Positions 33,601 to 47,434 of a stretch of 64,000 nucleotides of DNA are shown in pieces. A model generated the notes under the pieces. It ran no database searches and was not told the origin of the DNA. It saw nothing but the letters and a program-made list of their open reading frames with translations. Source of the stretch: Choanephora cucurbitarum. Taxonomy: Eukaryota; Mucoromycota; Mucoromycetes; Mucorales; Choanephoraceae. Within the stretch, counting starts at the first letter, position 1. Every line of letters begins with the position of its first letter. A program made the position numbers and the translations under genes. The stretch lies in assembly GCA_025331435.1 (NCBI GenBank), contig JAIWNI010000035.1:1-64000 (forward strand). Reading direction: 5' to 3'.

Positions 33601-34980
33601 CCTTACACAGATGTGCAGAGGAGAAAGAAACAGAAAAGACGAATACTTTATTCCTCTCAAATAAAGAGATCACTCATAATTATTTATCTTTGTTTTGATT
33701 GATATCATTGTCCTTTTGTCTTTTCAAATATATCAGCTCCAATTGACTGATTACTGTAAAGAATCAAAACATAGCTATCATAAAGATCGGCAAGCTAGGC
33801 CAGATATTCAAACAGGATTACTCGAGGAAGAAATACTTTTTTTTTCTTGGTAAAATGTATTCAATACAAAGACTCAACTACTGAATTAAAATTTTCTAGA
33901 GTAGCAACTGATCCAATGATTATTACATTAGTCTAAATTGTCCCTACGTTATGCAGATAAACTTACCTCAAATCACTACTCCCTAAAACATACGCAATCT
34001 TGTAGCTCAATCACTCAACGAACTACTGGTAAACATCCTTTAGTGAAGATAAAGCAAAAGGCTTCGAATTTCTTTATAAAGCTATTTAGCATTGCCAAGT
34101 TCTGGCAATTTATCGATACATTAAAATCAAAGTGCTTTTCAAGTATTTTTCCGGCAAACATGTCTGTTCTGAACAGCATATAGTATTTCTCCTGTGTACT
34201 TCTTATCGTTTCGTCAGTAACACTATCTTGCTCAAGTAATTCCTGGGCAGCGGCATCTGCAGACTTGCGAGGCACATGCCCTTGGTAAACTTATTTCTAG
34301 TCATAATATACTTTGAATTGGTTGACAACTTGCTAGCACTAATGAATGCAGGCTTAGAAAGATGTCAAGACAAAAGATCTAAATTGCATAATCACAATAA
34401 TACCACTAGATTACTATTCAAAGCTGAAGGCTAGGTTGTCGCCAATATACTCGAAGTAGACTTTCTCTTTTGAAAAGCTAAAGAGAGGCAATTTTGTTCC
34501 TTTTCATCAAAAAATCGTTCTTTAATAGAACTGCCAAATCGATGAAAACTGGCAGCCATCAGCCACTCAAGAATAATGCAGCGCCCGATTGGCTTATGTT
34601 ATGTATATTTTTGAAATGATTACTTTTTGCTCCCTTAGAAAACTTGACAAGCTGTACTTAGTTTGGACTCTTACAATAAGATTGAAGTACCTTATCCTCT
34701 TTCTGAACAAGAAAGCGGCATGAAGAAAACGACGGACAAATGGTTGAATTCATTTTGCTATCTACAGAAAAAGGAAAAGTAATAACCTAATCTGGCGCTG
34801 CTTCCAATAGAATTCTTTACACTCGTATCTATGAGATGCAGATAACATACAAATCACAGATACAGACCTCGTATTTCAGCACGCTCTTCGGCTTCCTCCA
34901 CCCTTTTTTTTAGATAAAGAAGAATGAAACTCTACTGCATATTGTATCATAAGAAGTTTGGTTATGTTTATTTCTTATCT
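30627..34980. other. 4.35-kb region without a supportable gene
   Basis: AT-rich sequence with A-runs and a (TG)n tract near 33083-33098. Only one frame, 34275-34015 (minus: ADAAAQELLEQDSVTDETIRS...), has protein-like composition, but it lacks a good start and I recognise no family. It may be a lone exon remnant. No rRNA, tRNA or transposon protein was recognised. Confidence 0.45.
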
Positions 34981-35730
34981 TTATAGATCGTAATCATCAT
35001 CTGAATCATCATATTGTCTACGGTTGTACTAAGATAAAAGAGAAGAGGGCAGATTTGTTTAGTAATCGTGCAAGACATTCAAAGTCAAACACAGGCTTAC
35101 CACAATACGTGTTTGATTTGAGCTGGAGTCTTGTTGACTAATTTGACCCAGAAGGTCAATTAGTTGCTTTTCAGTTACTTTAGCTCTTAGTTGGTTAGAT
35201 TGAGCCATTCTAATTAAAAGATCCTCAACAGCACGAGCCTTGTCAGCTTTAACCATTTGTATACGTCCTACTGTAAAGAAAGCCTTCATGAGTCTTTTTT
35301 CAGTTTCATAGTATCAATCCATACATCTTTCGCGAGCTGAATTGTCCAAAATTTGGTATAACTATAAAAACTCATGTTTAAGTTAGGGCTGTCTTTTCTC
35401 TCTCTCTCTCTCCCTCTTTTTTTTTACCATGTTACGACGCATTTCTTCCATTTGTCTATTGTTAAACAGATGAGTTAGATCTTGGTTCATCAAGTCGAAA
35501 ACTTGCTGTTCCTTTTTACCCTTTCTTTTCAGCATCTTCACTTGAGCTGCCACCAGCAGAACTACCTAATCCAGGAGCACCACCAAATCCAGCACTCTAC
35601 ATTCATACAAGAGTTTTAGAAAGCAAGATCTGAGCGCTTCTTTCTGTTTGTTTACCTGAGGTGAGCCGCCTCTAGCTTGTAATTCTGCTAGACGTCTTGC
35701 TCTGATAGCTTGAAGTTCGTCGTCTTCCAT
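34981..35730 (-). CDS. PDCD5: PDCD5/TFAR19-like DNA-binding-related protein
   Basis: Starts at the ATG at 35730 (MEDDELQAIRARRLAELQAR) and ends at the stop at 34983-34981 after YNRRQYDDSDDDYDL. Exons separated by short introns read AEKKG-type linker, EQQVFDLMNQDLTHLF, QILDNSARERLGRIQMVKAD and KARAVEDLLIRMAQSNQLRAKVTEKQLIDLL. These match the three-helix core of the PDCD5 family (yeast and archaeal homologues exist). Removing the 35326-35274 intron joins RER to LGRIQMVK exactly as in the family. Animal PDCD5 affects apoptosis, TIP60 and the TRiC/tubulin pathway. In fungi the role is less clear. Borders of the upstream introns are approximate. Confidence 0.85.
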
Positions 35731-36184
35731 AGTGAGGTAAAGAAAAAAAAAGTGTCGTATATCTCTGAAGAGACAGTCGAGAAAAAAAATAAGCTGGGTT
35801 GCGGTCTGAGAAAAATCCAATCGAATTTCGCGTCAGATTGCTCATATAGCATGCTTCATTTCATGCTAATTGACTAGAGCCAAATAAACTAAACCAATGC
35901 AGTGGTTGAATGTAACACTCTAGTCAAATCTGGTAACAAGCGTATCCCATAAATAGACCTTGTGAATCAAACAATACCATCTTGGTAAAAATGCGTTTAT
36001 CAACTATTTTGTCTCTCTCCCCCCGAAGTGACTCATAAGCGCAAGCTCAGCAATCAACAATGATAACATTATGTGAATTTCGGGCATATAGGCCGAGAAT
36101 AAAAATACATATAAGCCAGATAGATTGCAGTTGTTGTCGCCTTTCATTTTTCTTTACTCTTGTATTGTGTCTGCATTCATAACG

Positions 36185-39100
36185 ATGGTTCTTGCTATGA
36201 CTACGCCGACCATCATTGCTTTGAAAGGCAGTCAAGATATAGCGTCTGATGGTCGCATCATTGAAATCGATGGTCATGCTGACTTGAACAAAGTGAAAAT
36301 GCTAGCAAAAGAAAAACTAGGAATATCGGTTTCTCTTGAACAAATCCTGCTCCAAGCAACAGATGGTACTGAATTGAACGAGGTGGAAAAACTGAAGGCC
36401 CAAAAAGTGATTTATGTTGATCTGAAGGAATCAATCAAAGAAGTATTTCGAGCTCCCAATCGGTTGCCAATGATAGGAAATCTTTATGATGTGTTGCCAG
36501 ATGTGTAAGTATACTGGTATAGAAATGCTGATTTGTATTTACACCTTTAATTTTTTTTGTAGTTCTAAATCAATTCATCGCTATCTTGAAACCTATGGCA
36601 GTGTAGTTAGCATAAACATGTGTGGTACAGAGGCGGTAACCACAAATGATCCAGACGTCATAGAGGTGTTTGTAAAAGAGTCTGAATTCTTTACAAAAAA
36701 GATTGATACTGTACTCAAGGAGATAAAAGATTTCAGTGGAGATGGTCTATTTACTTCTGATACCGATACCATTGAATGGAAGTTGGCTCACAAGCTCTTG
36801 ATGCCTGCATTCAGTCCACGAGCAATCAAGGTAGATTTAAATCTACTGAAAGAAGATAGCAGGCTGATATGATCTATCATAACATGTTTCATAGGCGTAC
36901 CAACCAAAGATGGGAGAAGTTGTGCTTGAGACAATTAGGGTGCTGGAACAGTATGATCCCGCTGACAAAGTGGAAATACTTACTTGGTGTACAAACCTTT
37001 CGTTTGAACTTATTGCGCGTGTAGGATTTGGATACTCGTTTGATCTGATGCATCTCGACAAGCCTCCACATCCATTTATCAAGGCTATAGCACGCAATTT
37101 AGAACAGTCTTTTTACAGATTCATGACACCACATTTTATTCGTAAACTACCCCTGAGAAGTAATTATGCCTGGCAAGACGGTATTAATCTGATGCATTCA
37201 ACTGTTGATGAAATAATCAAAGAGAGAAGGTCATCAAATAACACCACTAATGAATCTAGCGATTTGCTAGACTATATGCTTAACGCAAGTGACGAAAACA
37301 ATTTGAGTCTGTCTGACGAAAACATACGTTACCAGGCTATCACCTTCCTTATAGCTGGGCATGATACAACCGCTAATACAATTGCATGGGCACTCTATGA
37401 ACTTAGTCAAAATCCTGATGTAGAAGCCAAAGTTATGCAAGAACTTGTAGATGTGGGCATCAAACCAAACACTCTACCAACAGCCAAGCAAGTGAGCAGC
37501 CTTAAGTATCTTGATAAAACAATCAGGGAAACTCTTCGTCTTCATCCGCCTTTGAGAGAGTTTACTAAATATTGCAAGAAGGATTGTATCATTCCTGGAG
37601 GTTACAAGATCAAAGCAGATTCATACATAATTGCCAGCGTCATTAGTTTGCATATCAATCCAAAAGTTCATCCCAATCCTCTCAAGTTTGATCCTGAACG
37701 ATTTTCTCCAGAAGAGGAGCAAAAGCGCTCACGTTTCAGTTGGCTGCCATTTAGTACTGGCCCTCGTGGATGTATTGGTATGGCTTTTGCTCTACAGGAG
37801 CTCAAGACAGCATTGAGTATGCTTTTGTGTCACTTCAAGTTCCATTATGGTAAGAAGATAACTCAGAAGAAGGAATTTTCCTCTATGCTATATGCTAATC
37901 TTTGATTATAGATGGTCCACCAGTTGTTTATGATTACAAGCAGCCTACAACAAAGCCCTCTAAATTCTTTGTCAATATACTTCCTCGGGATAACCTACCA
38001 AAGGCTCAAGCAGGTATTGCAGAAAAAATCTCATCAACAGATAATCAAAAGGTAGCCGGCATATCTGCCCTTACAACTCAAGCTGTCAATTCAAACATGG
38101 AAGGGTTGCCTAAGGTTACGTTTCTTTACGGAACTCAAACAGGTGTATCACAAGATTACGCTTATCAGCTCTCTTCTCAAGCAAGAAGTTTTGGATTCAA
38201 AGACATCAATTACTGTTCAATGAACGAATGGGGCGCAATCCGTACAAGCGGATCTGAACGAACTGAGAACGAATTGGTAGTCATTTGTACAGCTACATAT
38301 AATGGTTTCCCACCTGATTCTGCTGAACACTTTGATCGATGGTTAGATCTACAGATTAAAGAAAACAAGAGCAGCTTGCTACATGGGATTGGGTACACAG
38401 TTTTTGGCGTTGGTAACAAGAACTGGAGAACGTATCAATCTTTCCCTATCAAAGTTGATAGTAGCTTGAACCTTCTTGGAGCAGAAAGATGGTTTCCTCT
38501 TGGAAGTGGTGACGTGGATGGAGATTCTGATGCAGACTTCAGTGAATGGTCTGTTTACTTCTGGGCTACTCTCTTAAGTAAATATGGTATTACAGCTTCC
38601 GTTGACAGACCTGTGGTACCGTTTGCAACATCTTCCGAAAAGGAGAAGCAAGTTGGTGTGCACAACATCTCTTCGTCAGACATCTCTAAATGGAACATGG
38701 CTAAGAAGAATACAAATGGTCAACGAGATGCTTGCATTCTTGTCAACAGGGAACTTCTAAAGAACACAAACGATCATTCTACTCGTCATATAGAAATTGA
38801 TGTATCTCACCTGGAGCCTATAGGTGAAAACCATATTTACGAACCTGGAGATCACATAGAAGTTTATCCGGAGAACAGCATGGAAGAAGTTGAACAGCTT
38901 GCCTTAGGATTTGGGCTTGAGTTGGATGCTGCATTCGAAATTGATCGTGATACAATCGAAGGATTCTCGCCTCGTGCTTTAGCCAGAGTAATTCAAGGGC
39001 CTTGCACTGTACGCAATGCACTCCAGTATTATGCTGATATACTTTCACCACCCTCTCGTATGATGCTGAGCTATTTCGCTATTCAGTTGAGACAGGTATC

Positions 39101-39944
39101 GCCAAAAATAGCAGCTGTTTTTGAAGGACTAGTCATGCCTGATAATAACTATCAAGACCATTATCCTGATTTCATTCAAAAACATCGTACTCTTCTTGAT
39201 CTTCAAAAAGCGTTTCCTCAAGTCAAACATATCAGCATTGGGCAGTTTTTAGCTGCTGTCAACGTTATTCAACCGCGTCGATATTCCATTGCTTCTTCTC
39301 CACTAGCTCATCCCAAAACTGCACATATATCTGTGGCAGTAGTAGATGACTTCATCAACGGAAGACACTATCCTGGCCTGACCTCATCTTTCTTGAAACG
39401 CTCCGAAGTTGGCTTTCAACTTAGAGTAAATCTCAAGTCTTCTAAGAATACATTTTGTATGCCAAAAGATTTGAAGAAACCTCTCGTAATGGTAGCTTCT
39501 GGCACCGGTATTGCACCCTTCCGTGGGTTTCTTCAACACAGAGATATGGAAAAAAAGTCTGGTAAGCAAGTAGCTCCTTGTCTCTTGTTCTTTGGCTGTC
39601 GACATCCAGATAAAGACTATCTGTACAAGGAAGATATACAGCAATTTGTTGACTCAAAAGTACTTGTCAATAACTATATTGCTTTTTCCCGCAAAATACC
39701 TTCTACTCCTAAGAAATACGTGCAGCATGAATTGTTGGCTCATGCAGCTGAAGTATGGGATTTCATGTCCAATGGCGCGTTGTACGTTTGTGGAAACACT
39801 ACTATGACTCGAGATGTAAGAACTACCTTTCAGACGATAATCGAAAATGTTGGTATTGTTAAAAGCAACGAAGATGCAGAGGCCTATATCAAAAATCTGG
39901 AACTTCAGAAGGCATACATGGTCGACGTTTGGGGAACCAGTTAG
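36185..39944 (+). CDS. Self-sufficient cytochrome P450-reductase fusion (CYP505-like) with extra N-terminal domain
   Basis: Four exons (36185-36504, 36563-36830, 36895-37849, 37912-39944) join in phase to 1,191 aa. The P450 part shows AGHDTTANTIAWALYEL (I-helix), ETLRLHPP (ExxR), FDPERF and the heme loop FSTGPRGCIGMAF. The third intron (62 nt) removes a stop and links FHY to DGPPVVYDYK, so the two open frames are one gene. The reductase follows: FMN part (TFLYGTQTGVSQDYAYQL), FAD part (RRYSIASSPLAHP), NADPH part (VASGTGIAPFRGFLQHR, LFFGCRHPDKDYLY) and C-terminal VDVWGTS. The fused form typically hydroxylates fatty acids below the terminal carbon. An N-terminal segment of about 85 residues before the P450 is not usual and resembles a ubiquitin-like or doublecortin-like fold. 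Confidence 0.88.
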
Positions 39945-42720
39945 TATGTATTCTTCGGCTAAAGGAAATAATATAATGCCATGTTTTTTGTTCAAAAAAA
40001 ACGCAATAAAATAGTTATAGCAATGTTTGAGAAGAGATTATATGCAAAAATCAACACCAAAAAGTATATGGAGACAAGAAGTGATTTATTTTGAATGAGT
40101 GAAACAAGGATTTATGTCTTCATGAAAAACATGAGCTGTTTAAGATCAAATAATATACAGATGTTTGGATGTGAGAAACTCGAAAATACAGAGTAGTTAT
40201 GACAAGGTAAGAAAAGGAAGCACTAAATCAATCAGTCAATCAAGGAATAGTTTGGGCAACAGGGGAGCAAAGGCTATGATTATGTTTTAGCAATAAAACT
40301 ACCGAATCTACTAAAATGCCTATTTCAATGATCTACATGAATTAATAAGATGCTCTTAGTCACCGTTTGAGAGATGTCTTAGCTTTTGCTTTTTCTGTTT
40401 GATATAGTAGATCAACAGAAAACTTACAGCGCAATCGATTGTTATTATATATGCGTGGAATTTAAACTGTCTGTTCGAAACTACATGTCCTCATATCTTA
40501 TGATTCATGAACAACTTTTGATAGTACTATCAATCTCTTGATCAGCTTTTGTTATCCTCAATTAGTGTTATTGATTGGGTTTTTCAAAATATATTTGTTT
40601 ACTAGAGTCCAAGGAAGCCAAACTTCTTATGTTAACTAAACATTACGTGTTTCTGAACTTTGTTGGTATTCTTGTTGTCAAAAACTACACACCTTTCCAT
40701 AAATTCATGCACCTAAACTTATTTTAATACACTATATGATGTTGCAAATATTCTCCAACGCTTATATTTTATGAAGCCTGTGAGTAATCATTGTGTTCTT
40801 CTCTAAGCTTTAAGCAAATCACGCTTTATAAGCTTTGCATCGATAACAAGAACGAGAATTATTTTAATTGAGTATAGCATTTTCTCATATTACAAATACA
40901 GTCGTTCCAACGCCGAAAGCGAAAATTTGATTGTTGATGTTTATGAGCATTGTTGCGATTTTAGATGTCACCAATGACAAACTTTGTTTAATTCTACATC
41001 TTTGTGGCCAAAAATCGAAAGCATTTTATTCCTATAGAACAAGTTATTTATTCCAACCTAATGAATCAAATTCAAAAAGCACTTGTAAGTTTTCAATCTT
41101 ACCGGGCTGTTGTATTACTGAGGCATTTCTACTGAGAATAAACTGTTGTATTCACATGTCTATTACAGCATATAACTAGATAGTCTTGATCTAATACATA
41201 CTGCTTATAGTCATATTCCTTACAACTTGACAGTCGGTACTTAAACTGCATCTACAACTGACTTCAGATAAATCACGCGTAGCTTCAATCTTCATTATTA
41301 TGTCGATACTTTAGTATATGACACGTGCAATAGCTTTATTCAGGCAGAAAGTGCACTTAGACATAGCTGTGGCTCAGTACTTGACTTATAGTCTATTGAG
41401 TTGACTTAATATGAGATTGATTTATTCATACAACGCTTGTCGCTCTTAAGACTCTTGATCCACTTTACAGTCTGTCATTGGCTCAAGATGGATCAGAGTT
41501 AGCATAGTAACTTCACTGTAATTCATCCAGCCCATCTCCTATTAATTAGACACACACGTTTGATAATAAAGAACTTCCTCTTTCTTTTCGCTCTTCCAGG
41601 ATTATATAGATTCTGGTTGTACTTTTCTTGCTCATATAGATTTTAGTTTATTGTATTTTCGTGTCTGATACAACATAAACAAATGAAAAAGGCACGCCAT
41701 CCCAATTTTTCCCTTTATGCGTTTGATCCTGTTGTCTGTTTCAAATCTGATGATATGTATCTTATCTTACTGAACGGAAAGTATTGTATTGCAGCAGAAT
41801 AATAGGATTGTCTCTGTTGAAACATTTTTAACTTTAAATAATTGCCTCTGTCTCATCAGATTTTTAAACATAAAGAGTTCAGGCACTATAGGTTAAATTT
41901 TGAAAAATAGGAAGCCTTTTGGTATAAATTGCCTTTTCTTCGCCATCAGATTAAGATCTTCGAAACTGCCCTTTCAATTGACCAGTAGTGTGATGTTTTT
42001 TGTTTTTTTGTCTTTCAGGAAAATAATAGAAACCTTCTGATACGGAAAGAATCTGAATGGTCATTGAATTGCTTGGTTAATCCAGGCAATTCAATATATA
42101 AAGCTGAGATGTTTAAAAAATTGAAATTACACAAATAAAAAAGAATCAAGTATGGATGTTGATGAATAACGAAACAGACCAAATCGATTACGAAGGAAAA
42201 AGAGATGACAAAAAAAGAGTCTATTCAGTTACAATGAAAAATGGAGTAATGCTCAGGATTGCTTTCAGTAAAACCTTTATAGCTAATGCCCCAAATGTTT
42301 TTTCTTTGGGTAAAACACTAGCAGTTTGAAATAATTACACTCATAAACTTGAAATTGATATGACTTCTTCTTTCGCTTTCCTCTTGTCCAAGTTATACCC
42401 TGGCTTTGCAAGACAAAATTGTACAACTACTACCAAAAGCATTAGCTATAATTTACTATTTTATTTCACCGCTTCATTTGATGTTGGTGCTCCTTCGAAA
42501 TAAACGCACTGTGTAATATTTTTCCAAGTTGATTACAGTAAAAAACAGTCACCGAGTTTCTAATTGTAAATGTTTGAAAAACTGCAGCTGATTTTTTTGC
42601 TCTTCTAAAAATTAGTTTTCCCCCTTTTTTCTAATAGTGAGTACTATAGCTTTGGACTTTTAGTTTATTATACTGCTTTTTGATCATTAAGACTTTGACA
42701 GATATTTTAAAAACTAAAAA
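39945..42720. other. 2.8-kb region without a supportable gene
   Basis: AT-rich sequence between the P450 fusion and the Helitron coding region, both on the plus strand. It must contain the 3' end of the P450 transcript and the 5' end of the Helitron, but I could not fix the Helitron border. A solitary CAGTCGTTCCAACGCCG after TA at 40898-40899 resembles a Tc1-type tip without a partner. Confidence 0.4.
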
Positions 42721-45700
42721 TATGAGCGATTCACCAGCTGTTTTCTGCGCAGCATGTAACGAACCGGGTCATTCTCGCAGAACATACCGATTTTGTCGAA
42801 TGAACCCACGCAACCAAGTAGATGAAGATGTTCAAATGGAAGAGGTTCAACAAGAACAAACTCAGAACGATGTGGTTGTTTGTTCTGCATGCAATGAGCC
42901 TGGACACTCTCGCCGAACCTTTGCTGGATGCAGAATGAATCCACGTTTTCAAGATATGGAAGTCGATGGGCAACCTTCTGCTGTCGAAGTTTGTGCCAAC
43001 TGCGGAATGGAAGGTCATTTAAGACGAACCAGCAGACTCTGTCCTCTCAACACTCAAAACACTAGAAATGTTGCAAGAGATTTAAGTGCTGTACCTTCTA
43101 TGAGATTTGATTGTGGTTCAATGAGTTGTATTTGCGATCGTTGTGGTGCTTTGATGTGGATTAGGGAAAGGGCTTCTGGCAGTAGCAAAATTCATCCTGT
43201 GTTTCAATTGTGTTGTTGTAAGGGTGAGTCAATTTTAAGTCCTTTGCAACCTACACCACCAGAAATTGCAGATCTTCTCAAGGGAAGCAATAGTACTTCC
43301 AAAGAGTTTCGAAGTAATATTAGAATGTACAACAGCTCTTTGAGTTTCACTTCTTTTGGTGTAAACCTTGATTTGAACTTAGCTAATAGTCGAACTGGCT
43401 CTTACACCTTTCGAATTCAAGGCAGTCCATATCATTTGATCGGATCTGCTATTCCCTCTGATAATTCGAGCCCTAAGTTTGCACAGATCTACATTTTTGA
43501 CACTGAGCATGAATTGGAAAATCGACATGCGATTGCACAAAATGTAGACCGTTCAACTCTATTAGCAATTCAGAATATGATGCATCGAGTTAACCCTTTT
43601 GTTGCTATCTTTAAAAACATGACACAGATTGCTGCTGAACAGCAAAGTAACAATGATACTCTTGGTCAAAACGAAGGCATATCATCATTGGAAAATGTGA
43701 AGTTAGTCTTTAGAGCTGAAGGCGTACCAGATCGTAGACGCTATAATAGACCTACAAATGGTTCTCAAATTGCAGCCATAATTGTTGGCGGTGACAACGA
43801 TGATAATGCTGCAAATACTTCTCGAGATATAGTCATTCAATACCAAGATAGTTCTATTGTAAGAGTCAATGAGTCAAATCAGTTTTACGATCCTTTGCAT
43901 TACGTTCTTTTGTTTCCCTTTGGAGAACCTGGATGGAGTATCACTACTTTAAGCAATTCATCCAACGAAAAAATGACGATCATGCAGTTCTATAGCTTTA
44001 GACTCATGTACAGACCTTCTGATGGCCACTTATTACATCTTTTCGGCAACTTATTTCACCAGTACATTGTCGATATGTATACAAAAATGGAGCAAAACAG
44101 ACTCTTATACATTCGCCACAATCAAAAAAGTTTAAGATGTGAGCTGTATCAAGGTCTACAAGACGCTGTCAATCTGAATGATGGTTTGCAACCAGCCAAT
44201 CAACAAGAAAGGGAACGATTAGGTAAAAAGGTAATTTTACCATCAAGCTTTATTGGCGGACCTCGGCATATGGCACAATTGTATCAAGATGCATTGAGTA
44301 TTGTCAGACGCTTTGGAAAGCCTGATTTTTTCGTCACCTTTACCTGCAACCCTCAATGGCCTGAAATCCAAAGAGAACTTTTGTTTGGTCAAAAAGCATC
44401 TGATCGACCCGATCTTTGTAGCCGAGTCTTCAACATTAAGCTTCGTGAATTACTTGATGATCTCACCAAAAAGAATGTCTTGGGAAAAGCTGTTGGATTT
44501 GTCTACACTATTGAATTTCAAAAACGTGGACTTCCTCATGCTCACATTCTGTTAATCGTTGATTCCTCGGATAAGCCTTTAAATGCAGAAGAGTATGATA
44601 GTGTCGTATCAGCTGAGATACCAGATCCAGTTCGTTTCCCTTTGGCCCACCAAACAGTGATAAAACACATGATTCATGGACCATGTGGAATAATCAACAC
44701 ACAGGCTGTTTGTATGGATATTGCGCATGGGTGTTCCAAAAAGCATCCCAAAGCCTTTTCCAATGAGACAACTGCTAACATTAACGGTGGCTATCCTGTA
44801 TATAGAAGGAGAAACAATGGCATCACAGTCCCAAAGACTATAAACAGACATACATATAACATTGACAATCGTTGGGTTGTACCTCACAACCTTTACCTTG
44901 CTACGAAATATGATGCTCATATAAATGTTGAAATATGTTCATCAATCAACAGCGTTAAATATGTGTACAAGTATGTCTACAAAGGCCATGATCGAGCCTC
45001 ATTGTCTGTTGAGCAAAATGATGAAGTCCGCTCTTTCATCGATGCCAGATATGTCTCTGCTCCTGAAGCTTGCTGGAGACTATTCTCCTTTCCAATGCAC
45101 AAGGAATTCCCTGCACACCAAAGACTGGCTATCCATCTTGAAGGGGAGGAGTCTGTGTACTTCAACGAAGATGATGACATCAACGCTGTACTAATGCAAG
45201 CCTCTGAACAAGATACAACTTTGACCAGTTGGTTTAAAACAAACCAAAACGATCCCGAAGCAAGGTCTATTTTTTACCCCAACTTCCCTGAGCAGTATGT
45301 CTGGCACACATCTGTAAAGCCAAGAAAATGGGCAAAAAGACAACGTGGTTTTGGTGCAACTATTGGTAGAGTTTATTCTGTATCTCCCAAAAGATCAGAA
45401 CTCTATCATCTTCGTATGCTGCTGTACCATGTTGCTGCGGCCACCTCTTTTGCTCACTTAAGAACAGTTAATGGCATATGCCATCCAACGTTTCAAGCTG
45501 CTGCTAGAGCTCTAGGTCTGCTTGCATCAGACAACCAATGGAAGCAATGTTTAGATGAAGCTGCTCATACGCAGACACCTGTATCTCTTCGCAAGCTTTT
45601 TTGCATTGTCTTGGTGTTCTGTGATCCTGCTGATCCATACCAGCTTTGGTTAGATTTTAAAGACAAGCTCTCGGAAGACTATCTTTATCAACTACAGAAT

Positions 45701-47434
45701 GACTCTTCATTCGATCCAGTGCTAAATGATATCAATGATACATCTTTTGACCGTGCACTTTTAGATATTGAAAGTATCTTAACAAGTCATCATGGCTCAA
45801 GCTTACGATCATATGGGCAATTTCAATTACCTATTCCTTATCCTAGCTATTCTGCTCCTAATAGTCTGATCCAAGAACAACTTCGATTGAATACTATTGC
45901 AAGACAGACAACCTATCTTGAAGATGTAACAAATTTCAATTCTGATCAACTTGAGATTTATCAAGCAATTATGCAATGCGTTGAAAGAGATGGCTGTAAC
46001 TCAACTGAGTTTCCTAGACTTTTTTTTGTTGATGGACCTGGAGGTACGGGCAAAACCTACCTTTTTAACACACTCTTGAAAGCAGTACGATCTGGTCATG
46101 ATGGATTTGCTTTGGCTGTTGCATCCAGTGGCACAGCTGCATTACTGATGGCAGGTGGCAGGACAGCTCATTCCATGTTCAAAATACCTCTGGAAACTTC
46201 CTCTACTACAATGTGTGGAATCACACCATCCTCTATGCAAGCTCAATTATTGAGGAAGACCAAAGTAATCATTTGGGATGAGTCTTCAATGATCAACAAG
46301 TCTACTCTTGAAACAGTCGATCGAACATTCAAAGATATTTTTGGTACTCAAAATAAGGTGCTTGAATCAGTACCATTTGGTGGCAGATTGATGGTTTTTG
46401 GTGGCGACTTTCGTCAAGTACTCCCTGTGATTCCTAAAGGCAGTAGATCAGACGTTGTCAATGCATGCATCAACCGATCTTTTCTCTGGCCTTCCTTTAC
46501 GGTCAAAAAGCTTCAAATCAATATGCGTGTTCAGCAAGCTCAAAATAGCAACAATCCATCATTGTCTCTTGAACTTGAGCAATTTGCTAATATGCTTTTG
46601 AATATTGGTAATGGCTCAGCAGAAACTCTTCGAGTACAAGTTTATCCAAACTTCTTTCCCACAGATACTGACTTTGTCAAACTGCTGGATTCCATGCTCA
46701 TACCTGGAGATAATCTTCTGAATCTTCTTTCTGCTATATATCCAGAGCTATTTAACCCGGACTTTAGGATTGGAAATGATACATCATATTTGATTAGCTC
46801 TGCTATATTAACGCCTATCAATGTGCATGTTGCTGAAATCAATCGTTTATTGATTGAAAAACTTCCAGGTGAACAAGTTATTTACTATAGTGCTGATGAG
46901 ACCTTGGATCTTCAACAATCACTAGAACATCCTATGGAAGTTCTCAATGTAATTGAATCTGGTGCGTTGCCTCCTCATGTACTCACTCTAAAAGTCGGAG
47001 CACCTATCATGCTTCTAAGAAACCTTGATGCTCTGAATGGCTTATGTAATGGTACAAGACTCATTGTCAAGTCATTAATGCGAAACTTAATTGAAGCTAC
47101 AATCGAAACAGGCGCATTTGCTGGATCAGTTGTATGCATTCCAAAGATAAAGCTCTTTTCTGCTGAAACTGATGCTATGCAATTTCAGCGAATTCAATTT
47201 CCAATCAGACTTGCTTTTGCCATGACAATTAACAAAGCTCAAGGGCAAACTCTCGATCGGGCTGGATTGTATCTACCAAAACCTGTTTTTAGCCATGGCC
47301 AGTTGTATGTTGCTCTTTCACGAGTAAGACAAAAAGAATCTATCAAAATTCTCATTGGCAAATCAAGCTCCATTCCAGCACAATATGCTAAAAACCATAC
47401 AAGAAATGTCGTATACAAAGAAGTTTTCACTTAA
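42721..47434 (+). CDS. Helitron Rep-helicase protein, apparently full length
   Basis: One uninterrupted frame of about 1,570 aa from the ATG at 42721. The N-terminus has three CX2CX4HX7C zinc-knuckle-like repeats, for example CAACNEPGHSRRTYRFC. The Helitron-like N-terminal region follows (FRIQGSPYHLIGSA, FAQIYIFDTEHE), then the Rep nuclease: FVTFTCNPQWPEI, GLPHAHILLIV (HUH-type His pair) and the KYVYKGHD region. The C-terminal PIF1-type helicase has FVDGPGGTGKTYLFN (Walker A), VIIWDESSMI (Walker B), FGGDFRQVLPV and ALSRVRQKESIKI. Such proteins nick and peel one strand for rolling-circle transposition. No frame damage was seen, so this may be an autonomous copy. Confidence 0.93.

Noticed and set aside
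33463..33702. Plus-strand 79-aa frame in the gene desert
   Set aside because: Composition is typical of chance ORFs in AT-rich DNA and there are no neighbouring exons.
36125..36184. Upstream extension of the P450 fusion frame
   Set aside because: It has no ATG before 36185; the longer reading begins only at a TTG codon.
40898..40930. TA followed by CAGTCGTTCCAACGCCG, like a Tc1-type tip
   Set aside because: No inverted partner was found within a reasonable distance, so no element can be delimited.
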